Origin: Agrobacterium sp. AGB01
GTDB taxonomy: Bacteria; Pseudomonadota; Alphaproteobacteria; Rhizobiales; Rhizobiaceae
DNA length: 64,000 nt
Direction of reading: 5' to 3'
Assembly: GCF_014851585.1 (NCBI RefSeq)
Contig: NZ_JACVAB010000001.1
Location: forward strand, 1,302,001-1,366,000
Made by a program: the position numbers and the translations under genes. Of the stretch, positions 45,756 through 55,047 are shown piece after piece (positions within the stretch are counted from its first letter, which is position 1; every line of letters begins with the position of its first letter). A model generated the notes under the pieces. The model worked only from the letters and a program-made list of their open reading frames with translations. It had not been told where the DNA came from and did no database searches.

Positions 45756-47042
45756 ATGGCATCATCCAGCTTCAAGGATCATCTCGGACGCCCAATCGTT
45801 GCCGTGACCGGCATGGGCATCATCACCTCGCTCGGACAGGGGCTTGAGGACAACTGGTCTGCACTGACATCAGGCAAATCAGGCATTCACAACATCACAC
45901 GTTTCCCAACCGACGGCCTGTCGACCAAGATCAGCGGAACCGTTGATTTTATCGAAATTCCGGCGCCGAACTCGGTCGAGCGTTCCTACGCCTTTGCCCG
46001 CGAAACCACCATTGAGGCGCTGGCACAGGCCGGTCTGTCGGGTGAATTCGGTGGCCCGCTGTTTTTGGCTGCGCCGCCAATCGAACCGGAATGGAGCGCA
46101 CGCTTCGAACTGGCCGATCGTTCGCCACCGGCTGACCAGCCCGGCGACGCCTATAACCGTTTTCTGGCAGCCATGCGCCAGCGTCCGGATGCCGCGTTCC
46201 AGGAAGCAGCACTGTTCGGTGCGATTTCCGAGCGTCTGGCCGACCGGTTTGGCACACGCGGTCTGCCGGTAACGCTGTCCACGGCCTGTGCATCTGGCGC
46301 CACCGCCATTCAGTTGGGCGTTGAAGCCATTCGTCAGGGTCGTACAGACCGTGCACTGACGGTTGCGACCGATGGTTCGGTCAGCGCCGAGGCGCTGATC
46401 CGCTTCTCGCTGCTGTCGGCCCTTTCTACGCAGAACGACCCGCCGGAAAAAGCGTCTAAGCCATTCAGCAAGGACCGTGATGGTTTCGTGATTGCTGAAG
46501 GTGCGGCAACGCTGGTGCTGGAATCGCTCGAATCTGCCGTTGCACGCGGCGCCAAGGTTCTCGGCATCATCAAGGGCGCTGGCGAAAAGGCCGACAGCTT
46601 CCACCGCACACGCTCCTCGCCAGATGGCGCACCTGCCATTGCAACCATCCGCGCGGCTCTCTCGGATGCCGGTATCGCGCCAGAGGGCATTGGTTACATC
46701 AATGCACACGGCACCTCGACGCCGGAAAATGACAAGATGGAATATGGCGCGATGCTGGCCGTGTTCGGTGAAGGCCTGAAGGACATTCCATTGTCGTCCA
46801 ACAAGTCGATGATCGGTCACACGCTGACGGCAGCCGGTGCGGTTGAGGCGGTGTTCTCGCTGCAGACCATGCTGACCGGCACCTTGCCGCCGACCATCAA
46901 CTACACCAATCCCGACCCGGCCATCGCGCTTGATGTCGTGCCAAATGTGAAGCGGGAAGCGCAGGTCAGTGCCGTGCTGTCCAACTCCTTCGGCTTCGGC
47001 GGACAGAACGCAAGCCTTGTCATGACACGGGAACCGGCTTAA
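45756..47042 (+). CDS. Beta-ketoacyl-ACP synthase II-like protein FabF1XL
   Basis: A 428-residue elongating ketosynthase with the full catalytic set: Cys178 (STACASG), His318 (NAHGTSTPEND), Lys350 and His355 (NKSMIGHTLTAAGAV), and the gatekeeper GFGGQN at the end. It would extend the AcpXL-bound chain beyond C18 towards C28. It lies 12 bases after FabF2XL in the same operon, with ATG after GAGGAGTAAAAAAG. Confidence 0.95.
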   Translation: MASSSFKDHLGRPIVAVTGMGIITSLGQGLEDNWSALTSGKSGIHNITRFPTDGLSTKISGTVDFIEIPAPNSVERSYAFARETTIEALAQAGLSGEFGGPLFLAAPPIEPEWSARFELADRSPPADQPGDAYNRFLAAMRQRPDAAFQEAALFGAISERLADRFGTRGLPVTLSTACASGATAIQLGVEAIRQGRTDRALTVATDGSVSAEALIRFSLLSALSTQNDPPEKASKPFSKDRDGFVIAEGAATLVLESLESAVARGAKVLGIIKGAGEKADSFHRTRSSPDGAPAIATIRAALSDAGIAPEGIGYINAHGTSTPENDKMEYGAMLAVFGEGLKDIPLSSNKSMIGHTLTAAGAVEAVFSLQTMLTGTLPPTINYTNPDPAIALDVVPNVKREAQVSAVLSNSFGFGGQNASLVMTREPA

Positions 47043-47192
47043 TCGGTTTCCCAACGGCACCGGCTCGCATGACTGAACAGGTTTATGGGGCCGGATGCAG
47101 AAATTCAAAAAGGGTGAGCGTCCCTTGTGTGTCATGTCAGACGCGCGGGCGCTCTCAACCAAACAAAACGCCTTCGGGCGAAGGACTTTATC

Positions 47193-48221
47193 ATGCGCGC
47201 CTTGCAACTCGTTGATGACCGTAAACTTGAAAGAGTGGAACTGCCGGAACCGGAAGCACCAGCACCGGGTGAAGTAACGCTTCGGGTCAAGGCTGTTGCG
47301 CTGAACCACATCGACGTCTGGGGCTGGCGCGGCATGGCATTTGCCAAGCGCAAGATGCCACTGACGATCGGCGCGGAAGCCTCCGGTGTTGTTGAGGCCA
47401 TCGGCCCTGGCGTATCCAACGTTCTGCCGGGCCAGCTGGTGTCGATCTATGGCGCACGCATCTGTGGTCTGTGCAAGCCATGCCGTGAGGGCAGGGACAA
47501 CCTGTGCGAACACGTTTCTGGCGTTCATGGTTTCCACCTCGATGGTTTTGCGCAGGAAAAAATCAACATTCCAGCCCGCCAGCTGGTGCCAGCGCCACAC
47601 GGTGTTGACGCTGTTGCTGCCGCACTCGCACCGGTGACCTTCGGTACCGTTGAACATATGCTGTTTGACAATGCCAAGCTTGAGCCGGGCGAAACGATCC
47701 TGATCCATGCCGGTGGTTCCGGGATTGGCTCGGCTGCCATTCAGCTCGCCAAGAAGATGGGTTGCACCGTCATCACCACAGTTGGTTCCGACGACAAGAT
47801 CGAACGTGCCAAGGCACTGGGTGCCGACCACGTCATCAACTACCGCACCGACCGCTTCGAAGGCGTTGTGCGCAAGCTGACCAAGAAAAAAGGCGTTGAC
47901 GTTGTGTTCGAACATGTTGGCAAGGACACATGGGCCGGTTCCATGTTCTCGCTGAAGCGTGGCGGCCGTCTGGTGACCTGTGGTTCGACGTCGGGTGTTT
48001 CGACCGACATCAACCTGATGATGCTGTTCCAGCAGCAGCTTAAGCTGCTCGGCTCCTTCGGTTGCCGTATGGAAAACATGGCCAATGCCATGCAGAAGAT
48101 GGCGCGTGGCATCGTACATCCAGTTATCGACACCGAAGTGACCTTTGACGATATTGATCGTGCGTTGGAGCGCATGGAGACCCGTCAGGTATTCGGTAAA
48201 ATCGTTCTCAGAATGGATTGA
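47193..48221 (+). CDS. Zinc-type alcohol dehydrogenase family protein of the VLCFA cluster
   Basis: A 342-residue medium-chain dehydrogenase/reductase. The structural zinc lobe is CGLCKPCREGRDNLCEHV, and the nucleotide-binding motif is HAGGSGIGSAAIQLAKKMG, as in quinone-oxidoreductase-like members. In the acpXL cluster it may act as an enoyl-reductase or on an alcohol intermediate of the hydroxylated chain; the true reaction is not established. ATG 47193 has AAGGA nine bases upstream. Its stop overlaps the lpxXL start by one base. Confidence 0.88.
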   Translation: MRALQLVDDRKLERVELPEPEAPAPGEVTLRVKAVALNHIDVWGWRGMAFAKRKMPLTIGAEASGVVEAIGPGVSNVLPGQLVSIYGARICGLCKPCREGRDNLCEHVSGVHGFHLDGFAQEKINIPARQLVPAPHGVDAVAAALAPVTFGTVEHMLFDNAKLEPGETILIHAGGSGIGSAAIQLAKKMGCTVITTVGSDDKIERAKALGADHVINYRTDRFEGVVRKLTKKKGVDVVFEHVGKDTWAGSMFSLKRGGRLVTCGSTSGVSTDINLMMLFQQQLKLLGSFGCRMENMANAMQKMARGIVHPVIDTEVTFDDIDRALERMETRQVFGKIVLRMD

Positions 48222-49156
48222 TGCCCGTGAAGATGCTTGTGACGCGCATCGTCTTGGCGCTGATGCATTTTCGGCAATGGCTGATTGCGCAATTTGCGTT
48301 TGGCCTGCTGAATGTCCTGAAGCTGTTCCCGGCTGATCCGGCCATGCGTTTTGCGGAACGTTTTGCCAGATGGGTTGGCCCCAAGACCAAGCGTCACAAG
48401 CTGATGCTCTATAATCTGGAGCGCGCATTCCCTGAGAAGTCGCAGCAGGAACGTCTAGATATCGCCATGGACAGTTGGGCGAATATGGGGCGTCTGGCGG
48501 CGGAATATGTATTTCTGGACCGGTTGTTCGACTTTGATCCGGAAAACACCACGCCAGGCCGCATTGAGGTCGAGGGTATCCCGATCTTCCTCGACCTGCG
48601 TGATAATCCGCGACCTTTCATCGTGTTTACCGCCCATACCGGCAATTTCGAACTTCTGCCGGTGGCAGGCTCTGCCTTTGGCCTGATGGTCACTGTGCTG
48701 TTTCGCCCACCGAACAACCCTTACATCGCCGACAAGGTATTCAACTTCCGTCGTGCGCGCATGGGCGATCTTGTTCCCTCGCATGCAGGTTCATCCTTTG
48801 CACTGGCGCGCCAGTTGGAACGGGGCGGTGGCGTTGGCGTGCTGGTTGACCAGAAGTTCAACAAGGGCCTGTCGACACAGTTCTTCGACCTTGACGTGAA
48901 AACCAACCCGCTGGTTGCCAAGCTGGTTCGCCAGTTCAATTGCGAGGTTTATCCAGCCCGTTGCATCCGTTTACCCGACAACCGTTACCGCCTGGAAATC
49001 GAGCCAAAGATCACGATTCCGGTCGATGAGAAGGGCAATGTCGATGTGGCCGGCACGGCCCAGTTGTTGAACGACAAGGTTGAAAGCTGGGTGCGGGAAC
49101 ACCCGGGGCAGTGGCTCTGGTACCATGACCGCTGGAACATCAAATCCAAGCTTTGA
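48221..49156 (+). CDS. lpxXL: Lipid A very-long-chain acyltransferase LpxXL
   Basis: A 311-residue LpxL/HtrB-type acyltransferase, transferring the AcpXL-bound hydroxylated VLCFA to lipid A at the inner membrane. The N-terminal hydrophobic segment (ALMHFRQWLIAQFAFGLL) anchors it, HTGNFE is the catalytic HX4E motif, and DQKFNKGLSTQFFDL the substrate region. ATG 48221 shares its A with the adh stop; TTG 48218 and ATG 48233 are alternatives. Last gene of the cluster. Confidence 0.93.
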   Translation: MPVKMLVTRIVLALMHFRQWLIAQFAFGLLNVLKLFPADPAMRFAERFARWVGPKTKRHKLMLYNLERAFPEKSQQERLDIAMDSWANMGRLAAEYVFLDRLFDFDPENTTPGRIEVEGIPIFLDLRDNPRPFIVFTAHTGNFELLPVAGSAFGLMVTVLFRPPNNPYIADKVFNFRRARMGDLVPSHAGSSFALARQLERGGGVGVLVDQKFNKGLSTQFFDLDVKTNPLVAKLVRQFNCEVYPARCIRLPDNRYRLEIEPKITIPVDEKGNVDVAGTAQLLNDKVESWVREHPGQWLWYHDRWNIKSKL

Positions 49157-49408
49157 AACAGCTTTCGGGTCTCGAAAATCACGAAACCCTGGCACCAGCT
49201 TCAGAATTTATAAAACACGTGGATTTCGGCGGTTAACCAAACCAAGAGTAGCGGTTTGTAAACGCTTCTGTTTTTGTGATATTAGTCCACCATGAATTGA
49301 ATTTTGGTTGATCGGTCTCAGCGTATCCCGGCCTTAGTTGAAGGGATAATTTCGGAGGTTCATCTGTAATTGCATGCGGATTGCGATAATCTTCTCGGGA
49401 GAATTGCT

Positions 49409-50083
49409 TTGAAGACTTTGGTTGAGCGGTTCTGGCAACAATATGCACGGCTGAGACATGCGGTCGAAACCAACGACGCGGTCGCTGTGGAGGCGCTTGA
49501 TCGGGAACTTGATCCGATCCTTGAGGCGATCATCCACAAGGAAACCCGAAACCCTGATGAGATCCGGATCCAGTTCCAGTTCGCAATTGATTTGCTGAAC
49601 GAGGAGGCTGAGGATTTTGCTGGCGTCCAGCGCAACACAGAGTTGCTGGAAACCCTGGTAAACCGCTACATCGGCAAGGGTTATTCCCCCAACGACAAGG
49701 ACGGCAAAGAGCACACCGTGCTGGATGAGGCATGGTTTGACGAGCAGTCCGACCGCATCATCGTGGTGTCCACGGATTACCGTATCTTCTATTGCAACGC
49801 TGCCAATGCCAGCCGCTATTCGCTGTCGGTAGCCGATATGCTCGGCAAGCACATCGCGGAGTTTGTCGGTCTGCACCGCTTCCAGCATGGCCTGAAGGAA
49901 AAGCTGGTTCAGTGCTTCCAGGGTGAGGCGACGCAGTTTACCTACGCGGAAGATAATGATGGTCGCACCATCGTCGTTTCGCTTGGTCTCACACCTTGCT
50001 ACTCGTCATCAGGCACGCTTCTCGGTGCGATGATTGTTCTGCAGGAAGCAGCTGACCGCCGCAGACGTTCGGGCGCTGCCTGA
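49409..50083 (+). CDS. PAS-domain protein 1 of a tandem pair
   Basis: A soluble 224-residue protein. Residues 1-85 are helical, with AVAVEALDRELDPILEAI as the best block; residues ~105-215 form a PAS fold (RIIVVSTDYRIFYCNAANAS, then LGKHIAEFVGLHRFQHGL). No output domain is visible, so it may be a sensor module acting through another protein. TTG 49409 with GGGAG eight bases upstream is the likely start; the frame also opens at TTG 49370. It shares domain order and ALDRELDP block with the next gene, which points to duplication. Confidence 0.72.
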   Translation: MKTLVERFWQQYARLRHAVETNDAVAVEALDRELDPILEAIIHKETRNPDEIRIQFQFAIDLLNEEAEDFAGVQRNTELLETLVNRYIGKGYSPNDKDGKEHTVLDEAWFDEQSDRIIVVSTDYRIFYCNAANASRYSLSVADMLGKHIAEFVGLHRFQHGLKEKLVQCFQGEATQFTYAEDNDGRTIVVSLGLTPCYSSSGTLLGAMIVLQEAADRRRRSGAA

Positions 50084-50102
50084 AACATTCCTTTGATTAT
50101 TC

Positions 50103-50146
50103 CTGACCGTATGTGCTGCAACCGACTCCGGTTGCCGTTCGGTCAG
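50103..50146 (+). terminator. Nested hairpin after PAS protein 1
   Basis: Two stems nest: CTGACCG/CGGTCAG (50103-50109 and 50140-50146) around GCAACCG/CGGTTGC (50118-50124 and 50129-50135). It lies 20 bases after the stop. There is no long T-tract, so it may be a processing or protective structure rather than a classic terminator. Confidence 0.45.
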
Positions 50147-50597
50147 CGTGTTATTTCCGGACATTGAACTGATTCACAATCTGACACAGCTGTTTCATTA
50201 TGAGACAGGTAAGGGCGGCTGTACGCCGATCTGCAATCCCCAATTCGTACATATTGATTTGTCTAAAATCTGTTTCAAAATTGCGACACTTTGGGTGCTT
50301 TGCAGTTCGTGATGATTTGTTTTTTGAAGTATCGGAAATTTATTTATTTAAAATTTTCACGTAATTCATGTCCTGTGTTTTGAAATAAAGTAGAAAACAA
50401 ATATCATTTTTTATGTTTATGCCTGTTTCATGTGATTTTGATTTTCCTCACGTATTGCTTTCGAATTTTCTGAATTATCCAGAGTGAGTTTCCGGAATAT
50501 ATTTAAGAATTCATAGTGTTTTCTGTGTTTTTGCTTTTGCTAAATTAAGAAATTCTAATTCAGCCGTCATTTGACTGATTGAATGTGAGGGGTCGTC
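50147..50597. other. AT-rich spacer between the two PAS genes
   Basis: About 450 bases strikingly richer in A+T than anything around it, with T-runs and no coding signal. It should contain the promoter of PAS protein 2, and could hide a small RNA, but I see no clear promoter, hairpin or terminator in it. Confidence 0.55.
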
Positions 50598-50711
50598 ATG
50601 TTAGTGCCTTCCAGAAGGAATGTGCGGGCATTTGACCATTCTCGCACACGGACATCCGTCGCATGTTTTTACCGCAGCGCGGATATCTGGCAGACCATTT
50701 TGGAGACTGGC

Positions 50712-51398
50712 ATGTTGGGGCTTTTCGAAGCGTTTTCGACAAAATGTTTGCAGTTGCAGCAGGCCGTATCTGCCGGACATGACGAACTGGTCCGGGCTCT
50801 CGACCGTGAGTTGGACCCGCTCATCGGCATTATCTTGTCCTATAAAGCGCAAAATGCCTATGAAATGCATATGCAGATGCAGTTTCTGGCGGCGCTGATC
50901 CGTGAAGATGCGGATGATCCGTCAAGCGTGCTGCGCCATTCCGCTGCCATGTCGATGCTGATCGACCGTTATTTCGCCGACAGCACCATGCAGGCTGAAG
51001 ACGCTCGCCCCGCCATTGTCGAGACGAGAGTAAAACAGCAGGTCTATCCTGATATGCTGTTCAGCGAAGTGGTGCTGGATCTGCTGCCAGACCGAGTGGT
51101 GGTGATCACCACCGACTGCCGTTTTCTCTACGCCAACAAGCGTTATTCGAAATATTTCAACAGAACGCCACTATCTCTGATCGGCTCATCGATTTCAGAG
51201 CTGGTTGGCAGCGAATATTTTGAAATGAAGATCAAGCCGCGCCTTGATCGTTGTTTTGAAGGGGAAAGCCTTGATTATACCCACGAGCCGTGGGGGCAGG
51301 GCGAACGGATGGCCCGTTACCGCATGACGCCGCTTCGTTGTGCTGACCACCGCATTGCCGGTGCCATCGTGGTCATGCAAGACTTGCATGAGGCCTGA
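50712..51398 (+). CDS. PAS-domain protein 2 of a tandem pair
   Basis: A paralogue of the preceding PAS gene: helical N-terminus with ELVRALDRELDPLIGIIL and YEMHMQMQFLAALIRE, then a PAS domain (DRVVVITTDCRFLYANKRYS, then LIGSSISELVGSEYFEMK). About 228 residues from ATG 50712, which has GGAG seven bases upstream and matches the paralogue's N-terminus. An upstream in-frame ATG at 50598, also with a ribosome-binding site (GAGGGG), would add 38 residues. No output domain. Confidence 0.72.
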   Translation: MLGLFEAFSTKCLQLQQAVSAGHDELVRALDRELDPLIGIILSYKAQNAYEMHMQMQFLAALIREDADDPSSVLRHSAAMSMLIDRYFADSTMQAEDARPAIVETRVKQQVYPDMLFSEVVLDLLPDRVVVITTDCRFLYANKRYSKYFNRTPLSLIGSSISELVGSEYFEMKIKPRLDRCFEGESLDYTHEPWGQGERMARYRMTPLRCADHRIAGAIVVMQDLHEA

Positions 51399-51460
51399 GG
51401 CGCGGCATTGCGCCGTGCCATTGTCTGGTTGTTGATGGTCCCGCGACCAGGACCTTGTTT

Positions 51461-52261
51461 TCAGAAGTCGAAGACTGCCGTCATCCGCTCCCACAGGGCA
51501 GGGTCGACCTGACCAATAATCAACCGTGCCGCCATGGCAAGGCAGGAGATGATCAGCAGGGGACGGATCAGCTTTGCGCCATTTTTCATGGCGAAGTGCG
51601 AACCAAGCTGCGCGCCAATGAACTGGCCGATGCCCATGACAAAACCGATTTTCCACAACACTGCACCGCTGATCGTGAACACGATGAAGCTGCCGACATT
51701 GGAACCGAAGTTCAAAAGCTTGGTGTGAGCTGTGGCTTTCAGCATGCCGTAACCGGCCAATGACACGAAGGCCAGCATGAAGAACGATCCGGTACCGGGA
51801 CCGAATATACCGTCGTAAAAACCGATCAGCGGCACGACCGTGCAGCCGAACATAAAGGATGAAATGCGTCTGTGGCGGTCCTGATCGCTCAGCTGCTGTT
51901 TGAATGCGAAATAGAGCGCAATACCAACCAGCAGGAACGGCATGATAAAACGCAACACTTCGGCCGGTACAAAGGCTGCGGCAATGGCGCCGAATACTCC
52001 GCCCACCATTGACAAAAGTGCCATCGGCAATTGGCTTTTCAGGTCTACCAGACCACGCTTTGTATAGGCGTAAGTGGCAGACGCCGAACCGAACTGCGAT
52101 TGCAGCTTGTTGGTGCCCAGTGCCTCAAGCGGTGGAATGCCCATGATCAGCATGGCCGGAATGGTAATCAGCCCGCCGCCGCCGGCAATGGAATCGATAA
52201 AGCCGGCAACAATGGCGACAACAAACAGGGTGGAAAGCAGGTGCAACGTGACGTCGGTCAA
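51461..52261 (-). CDS. TSUP (TauE/SafE, DUF81) permease
   Basis: A membrane protein of about 266 residues with eight predicted helices in two repeats. The first repeat has GFIDSIAGGGGLITIPAMLI and the second GFYDGIFGPGTGSFFMLAFV, the standard TSUP landmarks. Members move sulfite, sulfoacetate, taurine-related compounds or other anions; the substrate here is unknown. The start is doubtful: TTG 52261 fits the family N-terminus but has a poor ribosome-binding site, and the frame runs 49 codons further. Divergent from the nucleoside hydrolase gene. Confidence 0.8.
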   Translation of the reverse strand: MTDVTLHLLSTLFVVAIVAGFIDSIAGGGGLITIPAMLIMGIPPLEALGTNKLQSQFGSASATYAYTKRGLVDLKSQLPMALLSMVGGVFGAIAAAFVPAEVLRFIMPFLLVGIALYFAFKQQLSDQDRHRRISSFMFGCTVVPLIGFYDGIFGPGTGSFFMLAFVSLAGYGMLKATAHTKLLNFGSNVGSFIVFTISGAVLWKIGFVMGIGQFIGAQLGSHFAMKNGAKLIRPLLIISCLAMAARLIIGQVDPALWERMTAVFDF

Positions 52262-52433
52262 GGGGAGAATTCCGGGAGGGGCAAAAGATGACAGCGTTAT
52301 TGTCACTGAAGCCAATGCTTGGCAAACGCTATTTGAGTTCACGTTAGGGATTGCGGATGCGCCGCTTATGATTAATGTGCCCGCACCCGGCGGCACATCA
52401 GCCGGCATAGAGAGATTTTGCGGAGCATACTGA

Positions 52434-53393
52434 ATGCATAAGGTGATATTTGATACGGATCCCGGCGTCGATGACGCAATGGCCCTGCTTTTCCTTCACA
52501 GGCACCCGGAGATCGATCTGATAGGCATCACCACGGTTTTTGGGAATGCGCCGATTGAGATCACAACGCGCAACGCGCTTTTCCTGAAGCAGCAATGGGG
52601 CATTTCCGCACCGGTCGCCAAGGGCGCCAATGTGACGTTTGATCCGTCCCGTCCCGAGGGACATTGGCCAACCTTCATCCACGGTGAAAATGGTCTGGGC
52701 GACATCGATATCCCCGAGACCATCGACCTGCCGGTCGATCCGCGTCCGGCCCACCACTTCCTGATCGAAACGGTGAAGGCCAATCCGGGCGAGGTGACGA
52801 TCATTGCGGTTGGCCGCATGACAAACCTTGCACTGGCATTGCGCGAAGATCCGGATTTCGCCGCACTGGTGAAAGACGTCATCATCATGGGTGGCGCATT
52901 CGACATCAACGGCAACGTATCGCCAGCCGCCGAAGCCAATATTCATGGCGACCCGGAAGCGGCCGATCTGGTGTTTACCGCACCTTGGCGCGTCACTATC
53001 GTTGGTCTGGATGTCACGACCAAGACCGTGATGACCTCGAAATTCATGGATGACATGGCAAAAGCAGGTGGCAAGCCGGTGCAACTGCTGTCGGACCTGT
53101 CGCAGTTCTATATCGAGTTCTACAAGGTACGCACCGGCGACGGCATGGTTGTGCATGACAGCTGCGCCTGCGTTTATCTGGTGGCACCGGAACTGTTCGA
53201 GACACGCAGCGGTCCGGTTCGCGTGGTGTGCGGTGGTCTGGCCGATGGTGCGACCATCCAGAAGCCGGATGGTCGTGGTTTCCCGCCAGGCAACTGGGAT
53301 GGTCATCCAAGCCAGCTCGTTTGCACCGATATCAAGCCGGATGCGGTACTTTCGCTCATCCGTTCTGTCATCGTGGACGGCAAGCACGCCTGA
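52434..53393 (+). CDS. Inosine-uridine preferring nucleoside hydrolase family protein
   Basis: A 319-residue Ca-dependent N-ribohydrolase. The N-terminal FDTDPGVDDAMAL is the signature calcium site, with TVFGNAPIE, NLALALREDP and a later Asp region (VVHDSCACVYLVAP) of the IU-nucleoside hydrolase fold. It would release bases from nucleosides for salvage. ATG 52434 has GGAG nine bases before. Substrate preference (purine, pyrimidine or broad) cannot be read from sequence. Confidence 0.88.
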   Translation: MHKVIFDTDPGVDDAMALLFLHRHPEIDLIGITTVFGNAPIEITTRNALFLKQQWGISAPVAKGANVTFDPSRPEGHWPTFIHGENGLGDIDIPETIDLPVDPRPAHHFLIETVKANPGEVTIIAVGRMTNLALALREDPDFAALVKDVIIMGGAFDINGNVSPAAEANIHGDPEAADLVFTAPWRVTIVGLDVTTKTVMTSKFMDDMAKAGGKPVQLLSDLSQFYIEFYKVRTGDGMVVHDSCACVYLVAPELFETRSGPVRVVCGGLADGATIQKPDGRGFPPGNWDGHPSQLVCTDIKPDAVLSLIRSVIVDGKHA

Positions 53394-53415
53394 TTGTCGG
53401 GCCGATTGCAGCAAA

Positions 53416-53434
53416 ATGGCCGGTTTCCGGCCAT
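53416..53434 (+). terminator. Hairpin after the nucleoside hydrolase gene
   Basis: ATGGCCGG pairs with CCGGCCAT around TTT, 23 bases after the stop. It is followed by GGTTGCC rather than T, so it is a weak terminator candidate. Confidence 0.35.
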
Positions 53435-53755
53435 GGTTGCCTTGCATTCAAACCAAAACTGGCGTTAAGCAAAAACGTGTTTACGCATCACTGCGTCGGA
53501 TCGGCTGCCGTAAAAAAAGCTTATATCCGACACATCCATGCGCCACTTCATCTCAATGCAGATGACGATGTCCGGCGACATGGGATGGAGTGATCAGGCT
53601 GGCGCCAATTGACCGGTTAAATCGTTAGGATTTTCCGATCTTTGCGCTACAATACCAGAATCTGCAGGATGTGTTCGTGTCGGCAGGTTACTGTAATAAA
53701 AACGAACTTTCGCAAATGCGCCGGGCAGTGCTGGCGCATTTTCATGAGGAAGAAG
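53435..53755. other. Intergenic region before the aminotransferase gene
   Basis: About 320 bases without a convincing gene. The aminotransferase frame is open back to 53642, but nothing there resembles its family. The promoter for the aminotransferase should be here; I see no clear regulatory motif. Confidence 0.5.
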
Positions 53756-54976
53756 ATGGAAGAGTTTCACAAGGTCAAGCGTCTGCCGCAATACGTATTC
53801 GAACAGGTAAACCGTTTGAAAGCGAGCGCACGAGCGGGTGGCGCGGATATTATTGACCTTGGCATGGGAAACCCGGATCTTCCGACCCCGAAAGCGATCG
53901 TCGACAAGCTGTGTGAAGTCGTTCAGGACCCACGCACCCACCGCTATTCCTCGTCCAAGGGCATTCCCGGTCTTCGCAAGGCACAGGCCGCCTATTACGC
54001 CCGTCGTTTTGGCGTAAAGCTCAACCCCGATACCCAGGTTGTTGCGACACTCGGCTCCAAGGAAGGCTTCGCCAACATGGCGCAGGCAATCACTGCGCCG
54101 GGCGACGTTATTCTCTGCCCGAACCCGACCTATCCGATCCACGCTTTCGGCTTCCTGATGGCTGGCGGTGTTATCCGCTCCATGAATGTCGAGCCGGATG
54201 AGACATTCTTTGGCCCGCTGGAGCGCGCTGTGCGCCACTCCATTCCAAAGCCATTGGCGCTGATCATCAACTACCCGTCCAACCCGACGGCGCATGTTGC
54301 ATCGCTTGATTTCTACAAGGACATCATCGCATTCGCCAAGAAGCATGACATCATCGTGCTGTCGGATCTGGCCTATTCGGAAATCTACTTCGACGAAAAC
54401 AACCCGCCGCCATCGGTGCTGCAGGTTCCAGGTGCCATGGATGTGGCCGTTGAGTTCACCTCCATGTCCAAGACCTTCTCCATGCCCGGCTGGCGCATGG
54501 GCTTTGCGGTCGGTAACGAGCGTCTGATCTCGGCTTTGACCCGCGTAAAGTCCTATCTGGATTACGGCGCCTTCACGCCGATCCAGGTTGCTGCTACCCA
54601 CGCCCTGAACGGCGATGGCTCCGATATCGCCGAAGTGCGCAACGTTTACCGCCGCCGCCGTGACGTGATGGTTGATACATTCGGCAAGGCTGGCTTTGAA
54701 GTGCCACCACCGGCCGCCACCATGTTTGCTTGGGCCAAAATTCCGGAAAAGTTCCGTCATCTGGGTTCGCTTGAGTTTTCCAAGCTGCTCGTCGAAAAGG
54801 CCGATATTGCGGTTGCTCCGGGTGTTGGCTTCGGCGAAATGGGTGATGACTATGTTCGTCTGGCTCTCGTTGAAAACGAACACCGCATTCGTCAGGCTGC
54901 GCGCAACTTGAAGCGCTTCCTGTCCACAGCTGATGAAACGATGCATAACGTCGTTTCTCTGAACGCTCACCGTTAA
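53756..54976 (+). CDS. Class I/II PLP aminotransferase, AlaC-like
   Basis: A 406-residue fold-type I aminotransferase. The PLP lysine is K239 in SMSKTFSMPGWRMGF; IDLGMGNPDLPTP, NPTYPIHA and IINYPSNPTAHVA are the other cofactor-site blocks. It resembles the alanine/glutamate transaminases AlaC (YfdZ) more than AspC, and is sometimes labelled LL-diaminopimelate aminotransferase in databases. It stands just before hom, a pairing seen in rhizobia, so a role near aspartate-family amino acids is plausible. ATG 53756 has GAGGAAG upstream. Confidence 0.85.
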   Translation: MEEFHKVKRLPQYVFEQVNRLKASARAGGADIIDLGMGNPDLPTPKAIVDKLCEVVQDPRTHRYSSSKGIPGLRKAQAAYYARRFGVKLNPDTQVVATLGSKEGFANMAQAITAPGDVILCPNPTYPIHAFGFLMAGGVIRSMNVEPDETFFGPLERAVRHSIPKPLALIINYPSNPTAHVASLDFYKDIIAFAKKHDIIVLSDLAYSEIYFDENNPPPSVLQVPGAMDVAVEFTSMSKTFSMPGWRMGFAVGNERLISALTRVKSYLDYGAFTPIQVAATHALNGDGSDIAEVRNVYRRRRDVMVDTFGKAGFEVPPPAATMFAWAKIPEKFRHLGSLEFSKLLVEKADIAVAPGVGFGEMGDDYVRLALVENEHRIRQAARNLKRFLSTADETMHNVVSLNAHR

Positions 54977-54995
54977 TAACGGGGGCAACTCCCTG

Positions 54996-55015
54996 GGTGG
55001 CCGGTCCCGGCCACC
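54996..55015 (+). terminator. GC-rich hairpin between the aminotransferase gene and hom
   Basis: GGTGGCCGG pairs with CCGGCCACC with a very short loop, 20 bases after the aminotransferase stop and 33 before the hom ATG. TGTTATTA follows, a weak T-tract. It may reduce read-through into hom. Confidence 0.5.
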
Positions 55016-55047
55016 TGTTATTACCAAAACAAATCAGGATTATATCA

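Noticed and set aside
45879-48428. 849-codon frame on the minus strand through fabF1, adh and lpxXL
   Set aside because: It is the mirror of three well-supported genes in a G+C-biased codon pattern; its translation has no domain and is rich in Arg, His, Gln and Cys.
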